Counted from the first letter of the stretch, positions 51,951 through 61,475 are shown. The stretch: 64,000 bases of DNA from Neorhizobium sp. UBA3556 (GCA_002376235.1 DFNX01000016.1:434001-498000), one strand, 5' to 3'. Notes: generated by a model not told the origin, from the sequence alone. A program made the numbers and translations.

Positions 51951-53171
51951 ATGGCGCTTTTGCCCGTATCAGACGCCAAGGCCCGCCTGCTCTCCCGCGC
52001 TCATCCGGTTACCGAAGTTGAAACCGTGCCTCTCGGTGACGCTGCAACGCGTGTGCTCGCTTCCGACATTCAGGCAAGGCTGACCCAGCCGCCATTCAAC
52101 GCATCCGCCATGGACGGTTATGCGCTGGCTGCCGCCGACGCGCCGCAGGTCGGCTCCGAACTGGCTGTCATCGGCAGTGCCGCCGCCGGCCACGCTTTCG
52201 CGGGCACCCTTGGCCGCGGCGAAATCATCCGCATCTTTACCGGCGCTCCGGTTCCCGAAGGGGCCGACACGATCCTCATTCAGGAGGATGCCGAAAAGAT
52301 CGGCGAAGACCGCATCCGCACGACAGCCAAAGTCACCGCAGGGAGACACATCCGCCCTCGCGGTCAGGATTTCGCAGAGGGCGAGACCGTACTGAAGGCA
52401 GGCACGGTCTTAGATTTCTCGCATCTGACTGTCGCCGCAGCAATGAACCACCCGACGCTGCCCGTGTTTCGCAGACCGATAGTGGCGATCCTCGCCACCG
52501 GTGACGAACTGATCCAACCGGGCGGCACCCCCGCCCCGGCGCAGATCATCGCCTCCAATACCTTCGGTGTTGCCGCTCTCGTGCGCGACAATGGCGGCGA
52601 GGTTTTGGATCTCGGCATCGCCCCGGACTGTCAGGACGCCATCGCAGCTGCCATTCAGCACGCCCGTGATGCCGGAGCCGATGTGCTCGTCACCCTCGGC
52701 GGTGCATCGGTCGGCGATCACGATCTGGTCCAGTCGACGTTGAAAGCCTCCGGCATGGAGCTCGATTTCTGGCGCATCGCCATGCGGCCGGGAAAACCGT
52801 TGATGGTCGGCTCGCTGGACGGAATGCATGTTATCGGCCTGCCCGGAAACCCGGTCGCCAGCATGGTCACCGGCATGCTATTTCTCGAACCGCTGCTGCG
52901 CCGCCTCGCCCATTTGCCGGAGCGCAGGCGCGAAGTTCAGGGCATCACCGCAAGGCCGCTTGCCGCAAATGACCTGCGGCAGGATTATCTGCGCGCAAAC
53001 ATCACCCGTGATGAACGGGGCAATCTGGTAGCCGACGCCAATCCGAAGCAGGATTCGTCGATGATGAAGATTTTCGCCCATGCCGACGGCCTGATCATCC
53101 GCGAAGCGCATGCGCCGGAAGTCGCCGCCGGCGAGCCTTGCCGGATTTTGCTGATCCGTCCTTTCGACTGA
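51951..53171 (+). CDS. moeA: Molybdopterin molybdotransferase MoeA
   Basis: 406 residues. Inserts molybdenum into adenylylated molybdopterin. Motifs: FNASAMDGYAL near residue 45, FTGAPVPEGADTIL near 96, VAILATGDELIQPG near 180, TLGGASVGDHDL near 252 and GLPGNPVASMVTGMLFLEPLL near 296. Ribosome site GAGGAG nine bases upstream of the ATG. With moaC this gives two steps of the same cofactor pathway in tandem behind the trp genes, the order seen in many alphaproteobacteria. Confidence 0.97.
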   Translation: MALLPVSDAKARLLSRAHPVTEVETVPLGDAATRVLASDIQARLTQPPFNASAMDGYALAAADAPQVGSELAVIGSAAAGHAFAGTLGRGEIIRIFTGAPVPEGADTILIQEDAEKIGEDRIRTTAKVTAGRHIRPRGQDFAEGETVLKAGTVLDFSHLTVAAAMNHPTLPVFRRPIVAILATGDELIQPGGTPAPAQIIASNTFGVAALVRDNGGEVLDLGIAPDCQDAIAAAIQHARDAGADVLVTLGGASVGDHDLVQSTLKASGMELDFWRIAMRPGKPLMVGSLDGMHVIGLPGNPVASMVTGMLFLEPLLRRLAHLPERRREVQGITARPLAANDLRQDYLRANITRDERGNLVADANPKQDSSMMKIFAHADGLIIREAHAPEVAAGEPCRILLIRPFD

Positions 53172-53227
53172 TCCAAACAGGCGAAACATCCGTAAGCTTG
53201 GGCATGAATGCCCAAACGGAGTAGATC

Positions 53228-54664
53228 GTGCCAGACCATAGCCCAGCCCCCGCCATCCTCTGGTTCCGCAAGGATCTACGTCTCGACGACAACGCAGCCC
53301 TCCATGCCGCGATCGACGCCGGTGGCCCGGTCATCCCGGTCTATATCAGCGAGCCGGAGCAGCCGGATATCGGCCCGCTTGGCGCCGCACAGGCCTGGTG
53401 GCTGCATCATTCGTTGGCGGCGCTCAAGGGCAAGCTAAAGTCACTGGGCAGCGACCTGATACTTGCCTCCGGCAAGGCCGATGAAGTCATCACCGATATG
53501 GCAGGGAAAACCGGGGCAAAGACGGTTTACGTCAACCGCGCCTATGAACGCACATCGGTGGACCGCGAGATCGCCATCGCACTCAAGCATGCCGGCATCG
53601 CCATCCGCGCCTTTCACGGCCAGTTGCTGCACGATCCGAAAACGATCCGCACCGGCTCCGGCAATGCCTTCAAGGTCTATACGCCGTTCTGGAACGCCAT
53701 GCAGAAGCTGCATGAGCCGCAGGAACCGATCGACGCGCCCGACACTATCCCGTCCTCCGCAAGCCATCCTCGTTCCGAATCACTCGACGGCTGGAACCTG
53801 CTGCCGACCAGGCCCAACTGGGCAAAAGGCTTTTCCGATCACTGGACGCCCGGCGAGGCTGGTGCACGCGAAAGGCTCGAAGACCTGATCGATGCCGACC
53901 TGCACGATTACAAGCGCGGCCGCGATTTCCCGGCGATCGAGGCGACCTCAAAACTTTCTCCGCATCTGGCGCTCGGCGAAATCTCTCCCGCCCGCATCTG
54001 GCACGCCACCAACGGGCTGGCCCAGAAGCATCGCGACGATCTTGTCCATTACCGCAAGGAACTGGCCTGGCGGGACTTCTGCTACAATCTGCTCGTCGAA
54101 TTCCCCGAGCTGCGGACGAAGAACTGGGACGACAAGTTTGATGCCTTCGAATGGGAATTCGACGCCACCGATTTCCGCGCCTGGACAAAGGGGCTGACCG
54201 GCTATCCGATCGTCGATGCCGGCATGCGCGAACTCTGGCAGACAGGTTACATGCACAACCGGGTGCGGATGATCACGGCATCCTTCCTGATCAAGGACCT
54301 TTTGATCGACTGGCGACGCGGCGAGGAGTGGTTCCGCGATACGCTGCTCGATGCCGATCCGGCCAGCAACACCGCCAACTGGCAATGGGTGGCAGGCTCC
54401 GGTGCCGACGCCTCCCCGTTTTTCCGTATCTTCAACCCGATACTGCAGGGCGAGAAATTCGATCCCGACGGCGATTATGTCCGCCATTTCGTGCCGGAAC
54501 TGAAGGACCTGCCGAAGAAATATATCCACAAGCCATTCGAGGCACCGGACCATGTTCTGGAAAAAGCCGGCGTGAAACTCGGCAAAACCTACCCGAACCC
54601 CATCGTCAATCACGGTCTGGCGCGTGACCGGGCACTGGAAGCTTACAAGAGCCTGAAAAGCTGA
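53228..54664 (+). CDS. phrB: Deoxyribodipyrimidine photolyase (class I CPD type)
   Basis: 478 residues. Uses light and FADH- to split UV-induced pyrimidine dimers. The N-terminal antenna-binding Rossmann part starts AILWFRKDLRLDDNAAL, and the C-terminal FAD-binding helical part includes YRKELAWRDFCYNLLVEFPEL, PIVDAGMRELWQTGYMHNRVRMITASFLIKDLL and NTANWQWVAGSGADASPFFRIFNP (the photolyase FAD signature). Start is the GTG at 53228. Stands alone after moeA. Confidence 0.95.
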   Translation: MPDHSPAPAILWFRKDLRLDDNAALHAAIDAGGPVIPVYISEPEQPDIGPLGAAQAWWLHHSLAALKGKLKSLGSDLILASGKADEVITDMAGKTGAKTVYVNRAYERTSVDREIAIALKHAGIAIRAFHGQLLHDPKTIRTGSGNAFKVYTPFWNAMQKLHEPQEPIDAPDTIPSSASHPRSESLDGWNLLPTRPNWAKGFSDHWTPGEAGARERLEDLIDADLHDYKRGRDFPAIEATSKLSPHLALGEISPARIWHATNGLAQKHRDDLVHYRKELAWRDFCYNLLVEFPELRTKNWDDKFDAFEWEFDATDFRAWTKGLTGYPIVDAGMRELWQTGYMHNRVRMITASFLIKDLLIDWRRGEEWFRDTLLDADPASNTANWQWVAGSGADASPFFRIFNPILQGEKFDPDGDYVRHFVPELKDLPKKYIHKPFEAPDHVLEKAGVKLGKTYPNPIVNHGLARDRALEAYKSLKS

Positions 54665-54748
54665 AGCGTACCGAAGCGAAAACGATTGGCGTTTTCACGG
54701 CTATCCGCAGCGACTAATATGCTCCTCCTGGGAAATGGAGGACAGGCC

Positions 54749-55657
54749 ATGGCGGGACGGAAAATTGCGGTCGTCGGACTGGGCGGGATCGGTGGCGTTG
54801 CCGCCGCATGCCTTAGCCTGTCACCGGAGAACGACGTCACCGTCTGCGCCCGCAGGCAGATCGATACGCTCACCTTCGACCATCACGACGACAGTAACCG
54901 GATACAACTGAAGACGTTGACGGACCCGAACCTCGCCGAACCAGTCGACTGGGTCGTGCTATGCACCAAAGCGCAGGATGTCGCCTCCGCCGCACCTTGG
55001 CTGGAAAAGCTCTGTACCCCGAAGACGAACGTCGCCGTGCTGCAGAATGGCATTTCTCACGAAGAACGCGTCGGGCCTTACGCAGGGGGCGCCGCCGTGC
55101 TTCCCGCAATCGTTTACTACAATGGCGAACGTCTTGCCCCGGACCACGTCAGGCTCCGCCGTATAAGCGGCCACGACCTACTCGTTCCGGCAGGACCGCA
55201 ATCCAATGCCTTCGCAGCCCTTTTCGAAGGCACGCCGATCGATGTCGGTATAAGCGCGGAATTCCTCACCTATCAATGGCGCAAACTGCTGGTCAACGTC
55301 ATCGCCAACCCGATCACCGCCCTGACGCGCCAGAGGCTTGGCGTCTTCCAGAGATCGGACATACAGGACCTGTCTCTCGGCATTCTGCGTGAGGCTGTCG
55401 CGGTTGGCCGTGCCGAAGGTGCGCAACTGCGCGACAACGAGGCAGAGGCGATCCTCGAAACATTTCTGAGCTATCCCGCTGAAGCGGGCACCTCGATGTA
55501 TTTCGATTGCCTCGCCGGACGTCCGCTGGAAATCGAGGCACTGAACGGCGCCGTGGTTGCGGCGGCCAGGCGACACGACATTTCGACGCCGTTGAATGGC
55601 GCGATGCTTGCGCTTCTTAAGGCGGTAAGTGATGCCAATGCCGCCGGGCGTGGATGA
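54749..55657 (+). CDS. Ketopantoate reductase (PanE/ApbA-family) 2-dehydropantoate 2-reductase
   Basis: 302 residues. N-terminal NADPH-binding Rossmann motif KIAVVGLGGIGGVAAACLS, a C-terminal dimerisation/catalytic part with WRKLLVNVIANPITAL (catalytic Lys) and FLSYPAEAGTSMYFDCLAGRPLEIEALNGAVVAAARRH. The family makes pantoate for coenzyme A, but several genomes carry paralogues with other substrates, so panE is not certain. ATG 54749 follows GGAGGACAGG. Confidence 0.85.
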   Translation: MAGRKIAVVGLGGIGGVAAACLSLSPENDVTVCARRQIDTLTFDHHDDSNRIQLKTLTDPNLAEPVDWVVLCTKAQDVASAAPWLEKLCTPKTNVAVLQNGISHEERVGPYAGGAAVLPAIVYYNGERLAPDHVRLRRISGHDLLVPAGPQSNAFAALFEGTPIDVGISAEFLTYQWRKLLVNVIANPITALTRQRLGVFQRSDIQDLSLGILREAVAVGRAEGAQLRDNEAEAILETFLSYPAEAGTSMYFDCLAGRPLEIEALNGAVVAAARRHDISTPLNGAMLALLKAVSDANAAGRG

Positions 55658-55692
55658 GAGACGAACAAACTCTTTCTCTGGAATGGATCGGG

Positions 55693-57135
55693 TTACTCAG
55701 TCCCCTCCGTGACAAGGTCTTCGAATTCCTTGTCACCTTGGAATGCCGTGAGATCGTCTTCATTCGGCTTTCCATTGAAGCGTTTGGGATCGTAAAGCTG
55801 CCTCATCAGCACACGTCGCCAGTCCATCGGATCCGGCACCAATTCGACAACCTTGCGCAACGCATCCAAAGCCAGTGTCCGAACTTTCTGTGCCTCTGCT
55901 GTGTCACTATCAAGAAATGCGTATTTCTGACCCAAGGCGCAGGCGCGATGGAGATATGTGATCACTTTGACCGGCGGATGGTCTATCAGAACCTTCGAGA
56001 TGTGGATGGCCTTTTCCACGCTGTCACGCCCTGAAAGATAAAGTGCAACCAGCAATGCCTTATCGAACAATGCCTGTAGATCGGGGGTCATGCTGACCTT
56101 TCGAGCCGCAAGCTCGTTCATCGTCTCGACAAAGCCCTGATCGTTTCTTCTCACAAGCCTCAGTTCGGCCAGTCTCTGCAGCAAGTTGACGTTACCGGGT
56201 GCAAGTTTCAGAGCCTCGCGGAGGGCATCTTCCGCAACCTGAAAATTCTTGTCCTTTGCCTGAGCCACGGCCCATGTGCCGATCTGGGCGGGGCCATCGA
56301 GTTGATCCCAGGATGTCGTCGCAAGCGCCCGTTCTTCGTTTGATGGTTCCAGCAGCGTCAGAAAATGCCGTGTGCCGCCCCCTTCGATCTTTTTCCCGGT
56401 CGCCCCGTCCGACTCCGGAATATCGCCAATCAGTTTCGGCATGGATATTTTGCCGTCAGAGGCGGTTCCGGCCACCTCTTTTTCCGTCACGAGGAATATT
56501 CGGGTTACACGCGTGCGCATCTCGACATAGACGAAAAGACATGTCGACAGCAGGCTCGTAACGATGATGGCGAAAAGAAATGAACTGATCGGATGATTGG
56601 CGACCAGCCAGCGTGTTGCATTGGTTCCGTAGGGAGGTTCCAATGCCGGTATTTGTTCGTAGACAAACGCCGCAGCAAACACTGACGCTGCATGGATGGA
56701 TTCAAGTATCGTTGTAAACTGAACTAGCCCGATGCCAACGATGATTTTGGTCAGCCAGTCGGATATTTCCTCAAGGCTCGTATTCGTGAAAAAAAGCTGG
56801 CTGCCGGTCTTTTCCGTAATGGCGAACTGCTGACCTTTTTCGATGCTCGCGGGTCGACGCTGAAGAACGCGCGGAATGCCGAAGATGAACCCGAAAGCGG
56901 CACCAAGAGCGGTCGCCGCAAAGATGCAGGCAAATCCCACAGAAATCGATCGAAAGAATAGCCCGAAGCTCCAGCCTTTTTCAGAAGTCGCCATGGATAT
57001 TGCCATCAAGGCAACAAGGATGGAGAGGAGTAGGGCACCGGATATCGCGAGCTTCTCGATGGCCTCAAGTCCACGAGTAAAGTTTCGCTGGGCCAATCTG
57101 GCCCTGAAAAATTCCGATCTCTGAGAAAACATCAT
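55693..57135 (-). CDS. Orphan multi-span membrane protein with a TPR-like cytoplasmic tail
   Basis: 480 residues, no named family with known function that I can cite. The N-terminal half has four likely spans (KLAISGALLLSILVALMAISM; FFRSISVGFACIFAATALGAAFGFIFGIP; EISDWLTKIIVGIGLVQFTTILESIHAASVFAAAFVYE; LVANHPISSFLFAIIVTSLLSTCLFVYVEM). The phrase GFIFGIPR ... EEISDWLTKIIVGIGLVQ recurs, as I recall, in proteins found near stress- or defence-type genes. The C-terminal half is soluble and helical with TPR-like periodicity (NFQVAEDALREALKLAPGNVNLLQRLAEL). Its base composition looks slightly lower in GC than its neighbours, and it separates panE-like and pyrG genes that are otherwise housekeeping. 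Its own ribosome site (GGGAGGCAGGATG) is good. Confidence 0.8.
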   Translation of the reverse strand: MMFSQRSEFFRARLAQRNFTRGLEAIEKLAISGALLLSILVALMAISMATSEKGWSFGLFFRSISVGFACIFAATALGAAFGFIFGIPRVLQRRPASIEKGQQFAITEKTGSQLFFTNTSLEEISDWLTKIIVGIGLVQFTTILESIHAASVFAAAFVYEQIPALEPPYGTNATRWLVANHPISSFLFAIIVTSLLSTCLFVYVEMRTRVTRIFLVTEKEVAGTASDGKISMPKLIGDIPESDGATGKKIEGGGTRHFLTLLEPSNEERALATTSWDQLDGPAQIGTWAVAQAKDKNFQVAEDALREALKLAPGNVNLLQRLAELRLVRRNDQGFVETMNELAARKVSMTPDLQALFDKALLVALYLSGRDSVEKAIHISKVLIDHPPVKVITYLHRACALGQKYAFLDSDTAEAQKVRTLALDALRKVVELVPDPMDWRRVLMRQLYDPKRFNGKPNEDDLTAFQGDKEFEDLVTEGTE

Positions 57136-57260
57136 CCTGCCTCCCGATTATAGGTCAGCAGGATGATGGCAGATCAGGCTAGAGGCACAACAAAGCTGCA
57201 CCTCTCAAAATACCAACCTAGGCGCGAACCGACGTGCAGCCGCGCCTGGATGCTGTCTCT

Positions 57261-58889
57261 TTAAACCAGCCGGCTCTGTTCGAGCGCTGCTTCGATGAAG
57301 CTTGCAAACAGCGGATGCGGGTCGAGCGGGCGGCTCTTCAGTTCCGGGTGGTACTGAACGCCGATGAACCACGGGTGATCCGGATATTCCACCGTTTCCG
57401 GCAGAACGCCGTCGGGCGACATACCGGAGAACACCAGTCCGCAGCTTTCCAGCCGATCCTTGTAATCGACATTGACTTCGTAGCGATGACGATGACGTTC
57501 CGAAATCTCGGTCGAACCGTAGATCTCGGCGATCTTCGTTTCCTTCTTCAGCGCTGCATTGTAAGCGCCGAGACGCATCGTGCCGCCGAGGTCGCCGGCT
57601 GCCGCACGCTTCTCCAGCGCATTGCCCTTGACCCATTCGGTCATAAGACCGACGACCGGTTCAGAGGTAGGGCCGAATTCCGTGGACGAGGCCTTGTCGA
57701 TGCCGGCCAGATGACGGGCGGCTTCCACCACCGCCATCTGCATGCCGAAGCAGATGCCGAAATACGGCACCTTGCGCTCGCGGGCGAACTGGGCAGCCAG
57801 GATCTTGCCTTCTGAACCGCGCTCGCCAAAACCGCCGGGCACCAGAATGCCATGGACCTTTTCGAGATAAGGGGTCGGATCTTCCTTTTCGAAAACTTCC
57901 GACTCGATCCACTCGAGCTTGACCTTGACGTGGTTGGCGATGCCGCCGTGATGCAGCGCCTCGATCAGCGACTTGTAGGCATCTTTCAGGCCGGTATATT
58001 TGCCGACGATCGCGATCGTGACTTCGCCTTCCGGCGTCCTGATGCGGCTGCAGACATCTTCCCACGGGTCGAGACGCGGTTTCGGCGCGGGCTCTATGCC
58101 GAAGGCGGCCAGAACCTCGTTATCGAGGCCTTCCTTGTGGTAGGCGATCGGAACGTCATAGATATTGGCAACGTCGAGCGCCTGGATGACGGCCGATTCA
58201 CGCACGTTGCAGAACAGCGAAAGCTTGCGACGTTCCGCTTCCGGGATCTCCCGGTCGGCGCGCACCAGCAGGATGTCGGGATGGATACCGAGCGCCTGCA
58301 GTTCCTTCACCGAATGCTGCGTCGGCTTGGTCTTCAATTCGCCGGCTGCTGAAATATACGGCATCAGCGTAAGGTGGACATAGATCACGGTGCCGCGCGG
58401 CAGGTCGTTATTGACCTGGCGGATCGCCTCCATGAACGGCATCGCCTCGATATCGCCGACCGTACCGCCGACTTCGCACAGAACGAAATCATAGTCGTCA
58501 TTGCCCTCGGTGACGAAATCCTTGATCTCGTTCGTCACGTGCGGAATGACCTGAACGGTTGCGCCGAGATAGTCGCCGCGGCGTTCCTTGTCGATGATGT
58601 TCTTGTAGATCCGGCCGGTGGTGATGTTGTCTGTCTTGGTGGCCGAGCGCCCGGTAAAGCGCTCGTAGTGCCCAAGATCGAGATCCGTCTCGGCACCGTC
58701 GTCGGTGACGAAGACTTCGCCGTGCTGGGTCGGGCTCATCGTGCCCGGATCAACGTTGAGATAAGGATCGAGCTTTTTCAGCCGAACCCGGTAACCCCTC
58801 GCTTGAAGCAAAGCTCCGAGGGCCGCGGCCGCAATTCCCTTCCCGAGGGAAGAAACCACGCCGCCTGTGATGAATACATATCGCGCCAT
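57261..58889 (-). CDS. pyrG: CTP synthase
   Basis: 542 residues. Aminates UTP to CTP with glutamine. N-terminal amidoligase: ARYVFITGGVVSSLGKGIAAAALGALLQARGYRVRLKKLDPYLNVDPGTMSPTQHGEVFVTDDGAETDLDLGHYERF; C-terminal glutaminase: GIGFGERGSEG-like GFGERGSEGKILAAQFARE and the Cys in YFGICFGMQMAV near residue 379, the known catalytic position. Start ATG 58889; a three-codon extension upstream is less likely. Confidence 0.97.
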   Translation of the reverse strand: MARYVFITGGVVSSLGKGIAAAALGALLQARGYRVRLKKLDPYLNVDPGTMSPTQHGEVFVTDDGAETDLDLGHYERFTGRSATKTDNITTGRIYKNIIDKERRGDYLGATVQVIPHVTNEIKDFVTEGNDDYDFVLCEVGGTVGDIEAMPFMEAIRQVNNDLPRGTVIYVHLTLMPYISAAGELKTKPTQHSVKELQALGIHPDILLVRADREIPEAERRKLSLFCNVRESAVIQALDVANIYDVPIAYHKEGLDNEVLAAFGIEPAPKPRLDPWEDVCSRIRTPEGEVTIAIVGKYTGLKDAYKSLIEALHHGGIANHVKVKLEWIESEVFEKEDPTPYLEKVHGILVPGGFGERGSEGKILAAQFARERKVPYFGICFGMQMAVVEAARHLAGIDKASSTEFGPTSEPVVGLMTEWVKGNALEKRAAAGDLGGTMRLGAYNAALKKETKIAEIYGSTEISERHRHRYEVNVDYKDRLESCGLVFSGMSPDGVLPETVEYPDHPWFIGVQYHPELKSRPLDPHPLFASFIEAALEQSRLV

Positions 58890-58979
58890 GGGAGTCACCG
58901 GTTACCTTTTCACACACGATTCCGCCAGCATAAATTTCGCCGATCGCTAAAACGGCTGTGGAATCTTCACAAAATAAAA

Positions 58980-59002
58980 CCGGCAGGCTTTTGGCCTGCC
59001 GG
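58980..59002 (-). terminator. Terminator after secG
   Basis: Nine-base stem CCGGCAGGC (58980-58988) / GCCTGCCGG (58994-59002), TTTTG loop on the plus strand, followed on the minus strand by TTTTATTTTG. 23 bases beyond the secG stop. Confidence 0.8.
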
Positions 59003-59025
59003 AGATGGAAGTCTTGACCTGAGCC

Positions 59026-59481
59026 TTACTGGCCGGTCGGAACGCTGTTCGACGGCGCAGTGGGTGCGGCCGGAGCGGCAGGTGCCTGACCTGCTGCCGG
59101 AGCAGAAGGAGCAGCAGCGCCGGTTTCGGACGGAACACCGTTGCCTGCGGCCGGAGCCTGTGCGGGCGGTGCGACCGGTGCCGGTCCTAGCTGGTCGAGA
59201 ATGCCGTTACCCGTGCCCTGCTGGCCCTGCGGAATACGGTTCAGGATATCACTCGGCTGCGAATCGTAACGAGCGAGAATGCCCAGCGCCAGCGAGGTGA
59301 CGAAGAACAGCGCCGCAAGGATCGCCGTGGTGCGGGTCAGCGCATTGGCCGTGCCGCGCGCCGACATGAAGCCGGAGCCGCCGCCAATGCCAAGCCCGCC
59401 GCCTTCGGAGCGCTGGATGAGCACTACGCCGACAAGCGCAAGCACGATCATGAGATGGATGACGATCAAAACGGTCTGCAT
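59026..59481 (-). CDS. secG: Preprotein translocase subunit SecG
   Basis: 151 residues. Two spans of SecG (VLIVIHLMIVLALVGVVLIQRSEGGGLGIGGGSGFMS and NALTRTTAILAALFFVTSLALGILA) form a small integral subunit of the SecYEG channel. The last ~80 residues are a long Pro/Ala/Gly-rich tail, common in alphaproteobacterial SecG. ATG 59481; its position between pyrG and tpiA is the usual order. Confidence 0.95.
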   Translation of the reverse strand: MQTVLIVIHLMIVLALVGVVLIQRSEGGGLGIGGGSGFMSARGTANALTRTTAILAALFFVTSLALGILARYDSQPSDILNRIPQGQQGTGNGILDQLGPAPVAPPAQAPAAGNGVPSETGAAAPSAPAAGQAPAAPAAPTAPSNSVPTGQ

Positions 59482-59563
59482 GTATCGGGTCCCTGCCCTA
59501 TGCGGGCACAATCAAGAGTTTGGCGGCTCTTTACATGAGCCTATCGCGGTTTCCAAGCCTTGA

Positions 59564-60343
59564 TTACAAGGTTTCCGCGATCAGCCCTTCATAGACCCGA
59601 TAGATGGCGAGGAAGTCGGCCGCTTTCAAGCTCGCCCCGCCGATCAGAGCACCATCGACATTGGCGATGCCCATCAGCACCTCGGCATTGCCGGGCTTGA
59701 CCGAACCACCGTAGAGAATCCGCATCTTTTTGCCTTCATCGCCAAAGCGCTTGGTGAGCTCTGAGCGCATGAACGCATGGGCAACCGCAATATCCTCATT
59801 CGTCGGGGTCAATCCCGACCCGATCGCCCATACGGGCTCATAGGCGATCACGGTATTTTCAGCGTTGGCGTTATCGGGAATGGAACCGTCGAGCTGTCGT
59901 TTCAGCACATCCAGTGTCTGATAGCTGTCGCGTTCGTCCGCGGTTTCCCCTATGCAGATGATGGCCGTCAGTTCAGCCTCATAGGCTGCAGAAGCCTTTG
60001 CCCGGACGAGTTGATCAGTCTCGGCATGATCGGTGCGGCGCTCCGAATGGCCGAGAATGACATGTGTCCCGAAGCAATCGGCAATCATTTCGGCTGAAAT
60101 GTCGCCCGTATGCGCGCCCGAAACCTTTTGGTGGCAATCCTGTGCGCCGATCATCAACGGGCTGTCGGTGCACAGCGCCGTCGCGACATAAAGAAGCGTC
60201 GCAGGCGGGCAGATCAGTGTCTCGACCTTGTTCGACAAGGGACCGACTACCCCTTCGGCCATCGCCTTTATCTCGCCGAGTGCATCACGCGTGCCGTTCA
60301 TCTTCCAGTTTCCGGCGACAAGCGGGCGAACTTCTGGGGTCAT
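59564..60343 (-). CDS. tpiA: Triosephosphate isomerase
   Basis: 259 residues, the TIM barrel enzyme of glycolysis that interconverts glyceraldehyde-3-phosphate and dihydroxyacetone phosphate. Catalytic Lys in VAGNWKMNG near residue 13, GHSERR near 97 and the catalytic Glu in AYEPVWAIGSGLTPT near 170, phosphate loop YGGSVKPGNAEVL near 215. Typical length. Confidence 0.97.
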   Translation of the reverse strand: MTPEVRPLVAGNWKMNGTRDALGEIKAMAEGVVGPLSNKVETLICPPATLLYVATALCTDSPLMIGAQDCHQKVSGAHTGDISAEMIADCFGTHVILGHSERRTDHAETDQLVRAKASAAYEAELTAIICIGETADERDSYQTLDVLKRQLDGSIPDNANAENTVIAYEPVWAIGSGLTPTNEDIAVAHAFMRSELTKRFGDEGKKMRILYGGSVKPGNAEVLMGIANVDGALIGGASLKAADFLAIYRVYEGLIAETL

Positions 60344-60575
60344 CTACTGTATCCTCCTCAATTTATCGGCAACCTCGAAACAGGACCGCCATCAATTGCT
60401 TTAAAATCCGGAAGCCCGGACAGGTCGGCATCTTTCGTACGCCGAAAAACAATCCCGTTTCAAGCGCTCGCTTCTGAAACTTCCCCGTTCGCCCGCCATA
60501 AGCGACAAATGACAAGTCTATTTTGAAATTCAAACGGTTAAGCGCCACTCCAAATCGCTTGAGCTACCCTTACAC

Positions 60576-61475
60576 TTACCTGTGAGCAACCAGAACGAAA
60601 TTGAGCACCTTGCGCCAGTCGACCATGCGGATCGGCGTGCCGTGTCCGCCCGTCTGGAAAAGCGCAAAGCGCGCAGGGTAACCGGTCGCGCGCAGCCCCC
60701 GAAAGATCTTCTCCTGGTCTTCAGCCCCGTAGACACTGTCGGCACTTCCGTGACCAAAATAGATCGGCAGCTTGAGTTTCGCGTATGGCGTTGTGGCAAG
60801 CCCTGCATCCGGCGGGCCACCAAGCAGAACCATGCCACCGAGGTAACGAACAGATTCCTTGTCGCGCACGATATTCTGGCAGATGATCCCGCCCATCGAG
60901 GCGCAGGCAAGAATGACCGGCCGGCCGGAAGACTGTTCGAACGTGTGGCGCAGCAATGCGCCGACATCCGCAGCCCCCTTGGCGTCGAATGAGCGGACGC
61001 TGACCGAATAATAGGTGCCGCCATTGCGCGCGACGAGGTTCTTCAGCCGGTTGAAATTGCCGCCGAACGAGTAGTCGTTGACACCGAGACGACGATCACC
61101 GCCACGCCCGTGAATGAAGATGACCGAAAACCGCTCGCCGGATGATGGCCCAACCCGCGTCACCTCGACATTACGGCCGCCAAGCGTCAGCGTCTCGTTT
61201 TCCTGCAGGCGGCGAACGGAGGTGTCGACATAGGCGCCACGTACCCGGCGCTCCGGCTCCTGATCCCGATCGTTGATGTCACGCAGTTCGTTATAATCCA
61301 TAACCTCGTAAGCGCCGCCATCCTCGCTCTTCAACACCTTGTGGCTGGAAAACAGGTTATCCTTGAACGGCGGAATAGGCGCTTCCTGCGCCATGACGAC
61401 GTCACCGAGTGATGATATCCAGACTGCGAGAAGCGCGCCGAAAACGAAATGAACTGTGGACATGCGAGATTTCAT
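60576..61475 (-). CDS. Secreted alpha/beta hydrolase with variant nucleophile elbow
   Basis: 299 residues with a signal peptide (VHFVFGALLAVWISSLGDVVMAQ). Alpha/beta hydrolase features: VIFIHGRGGD oxyanion strand, nucleophile elbow CASMGG (with C-A before Ser instead of the usual G-x), acid in GHGSADSVYG and a late His in TGGHGTPIRM. Family unknown. It lies between tpiA and parE without evident partners. Confidence 0.8.
   Translation of the reverse strand: MKSRMSTVHFVFGALLAVWISSLGDVVMAQEAPIPPFKDNLFSSHKVLKSEDGGAYEVMDYNELRDINDRDQEPERRVRGAYVDTSVRRLQENETLTLGGRNVEVTRVGPSSGERFSVIFIHGRGGDRRLGVNDYSFGGNFNRLKNLVARNGGTYYSVSVRSFDAKGAADVGALLRHTFEQSSGRPVILACASMGGIICQNIVRDKESVRYLGGMVLLGGPPDAGLATTPYAKLKLPIYFGHGSADSVYGAEDQEKIFRGLRATGYPARFALFQTGGHGTPIRMVDWRKVLNFVLVAHR

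Noticed and set aside
53198..53215. Small hairpin TTGGGCA-TGAA-TGCCCAA between moeA and phrB as a terminator
   Set aside because: Stem is only seven bases with no T run, and it lies just upstream of the phrB start; too weak to call.
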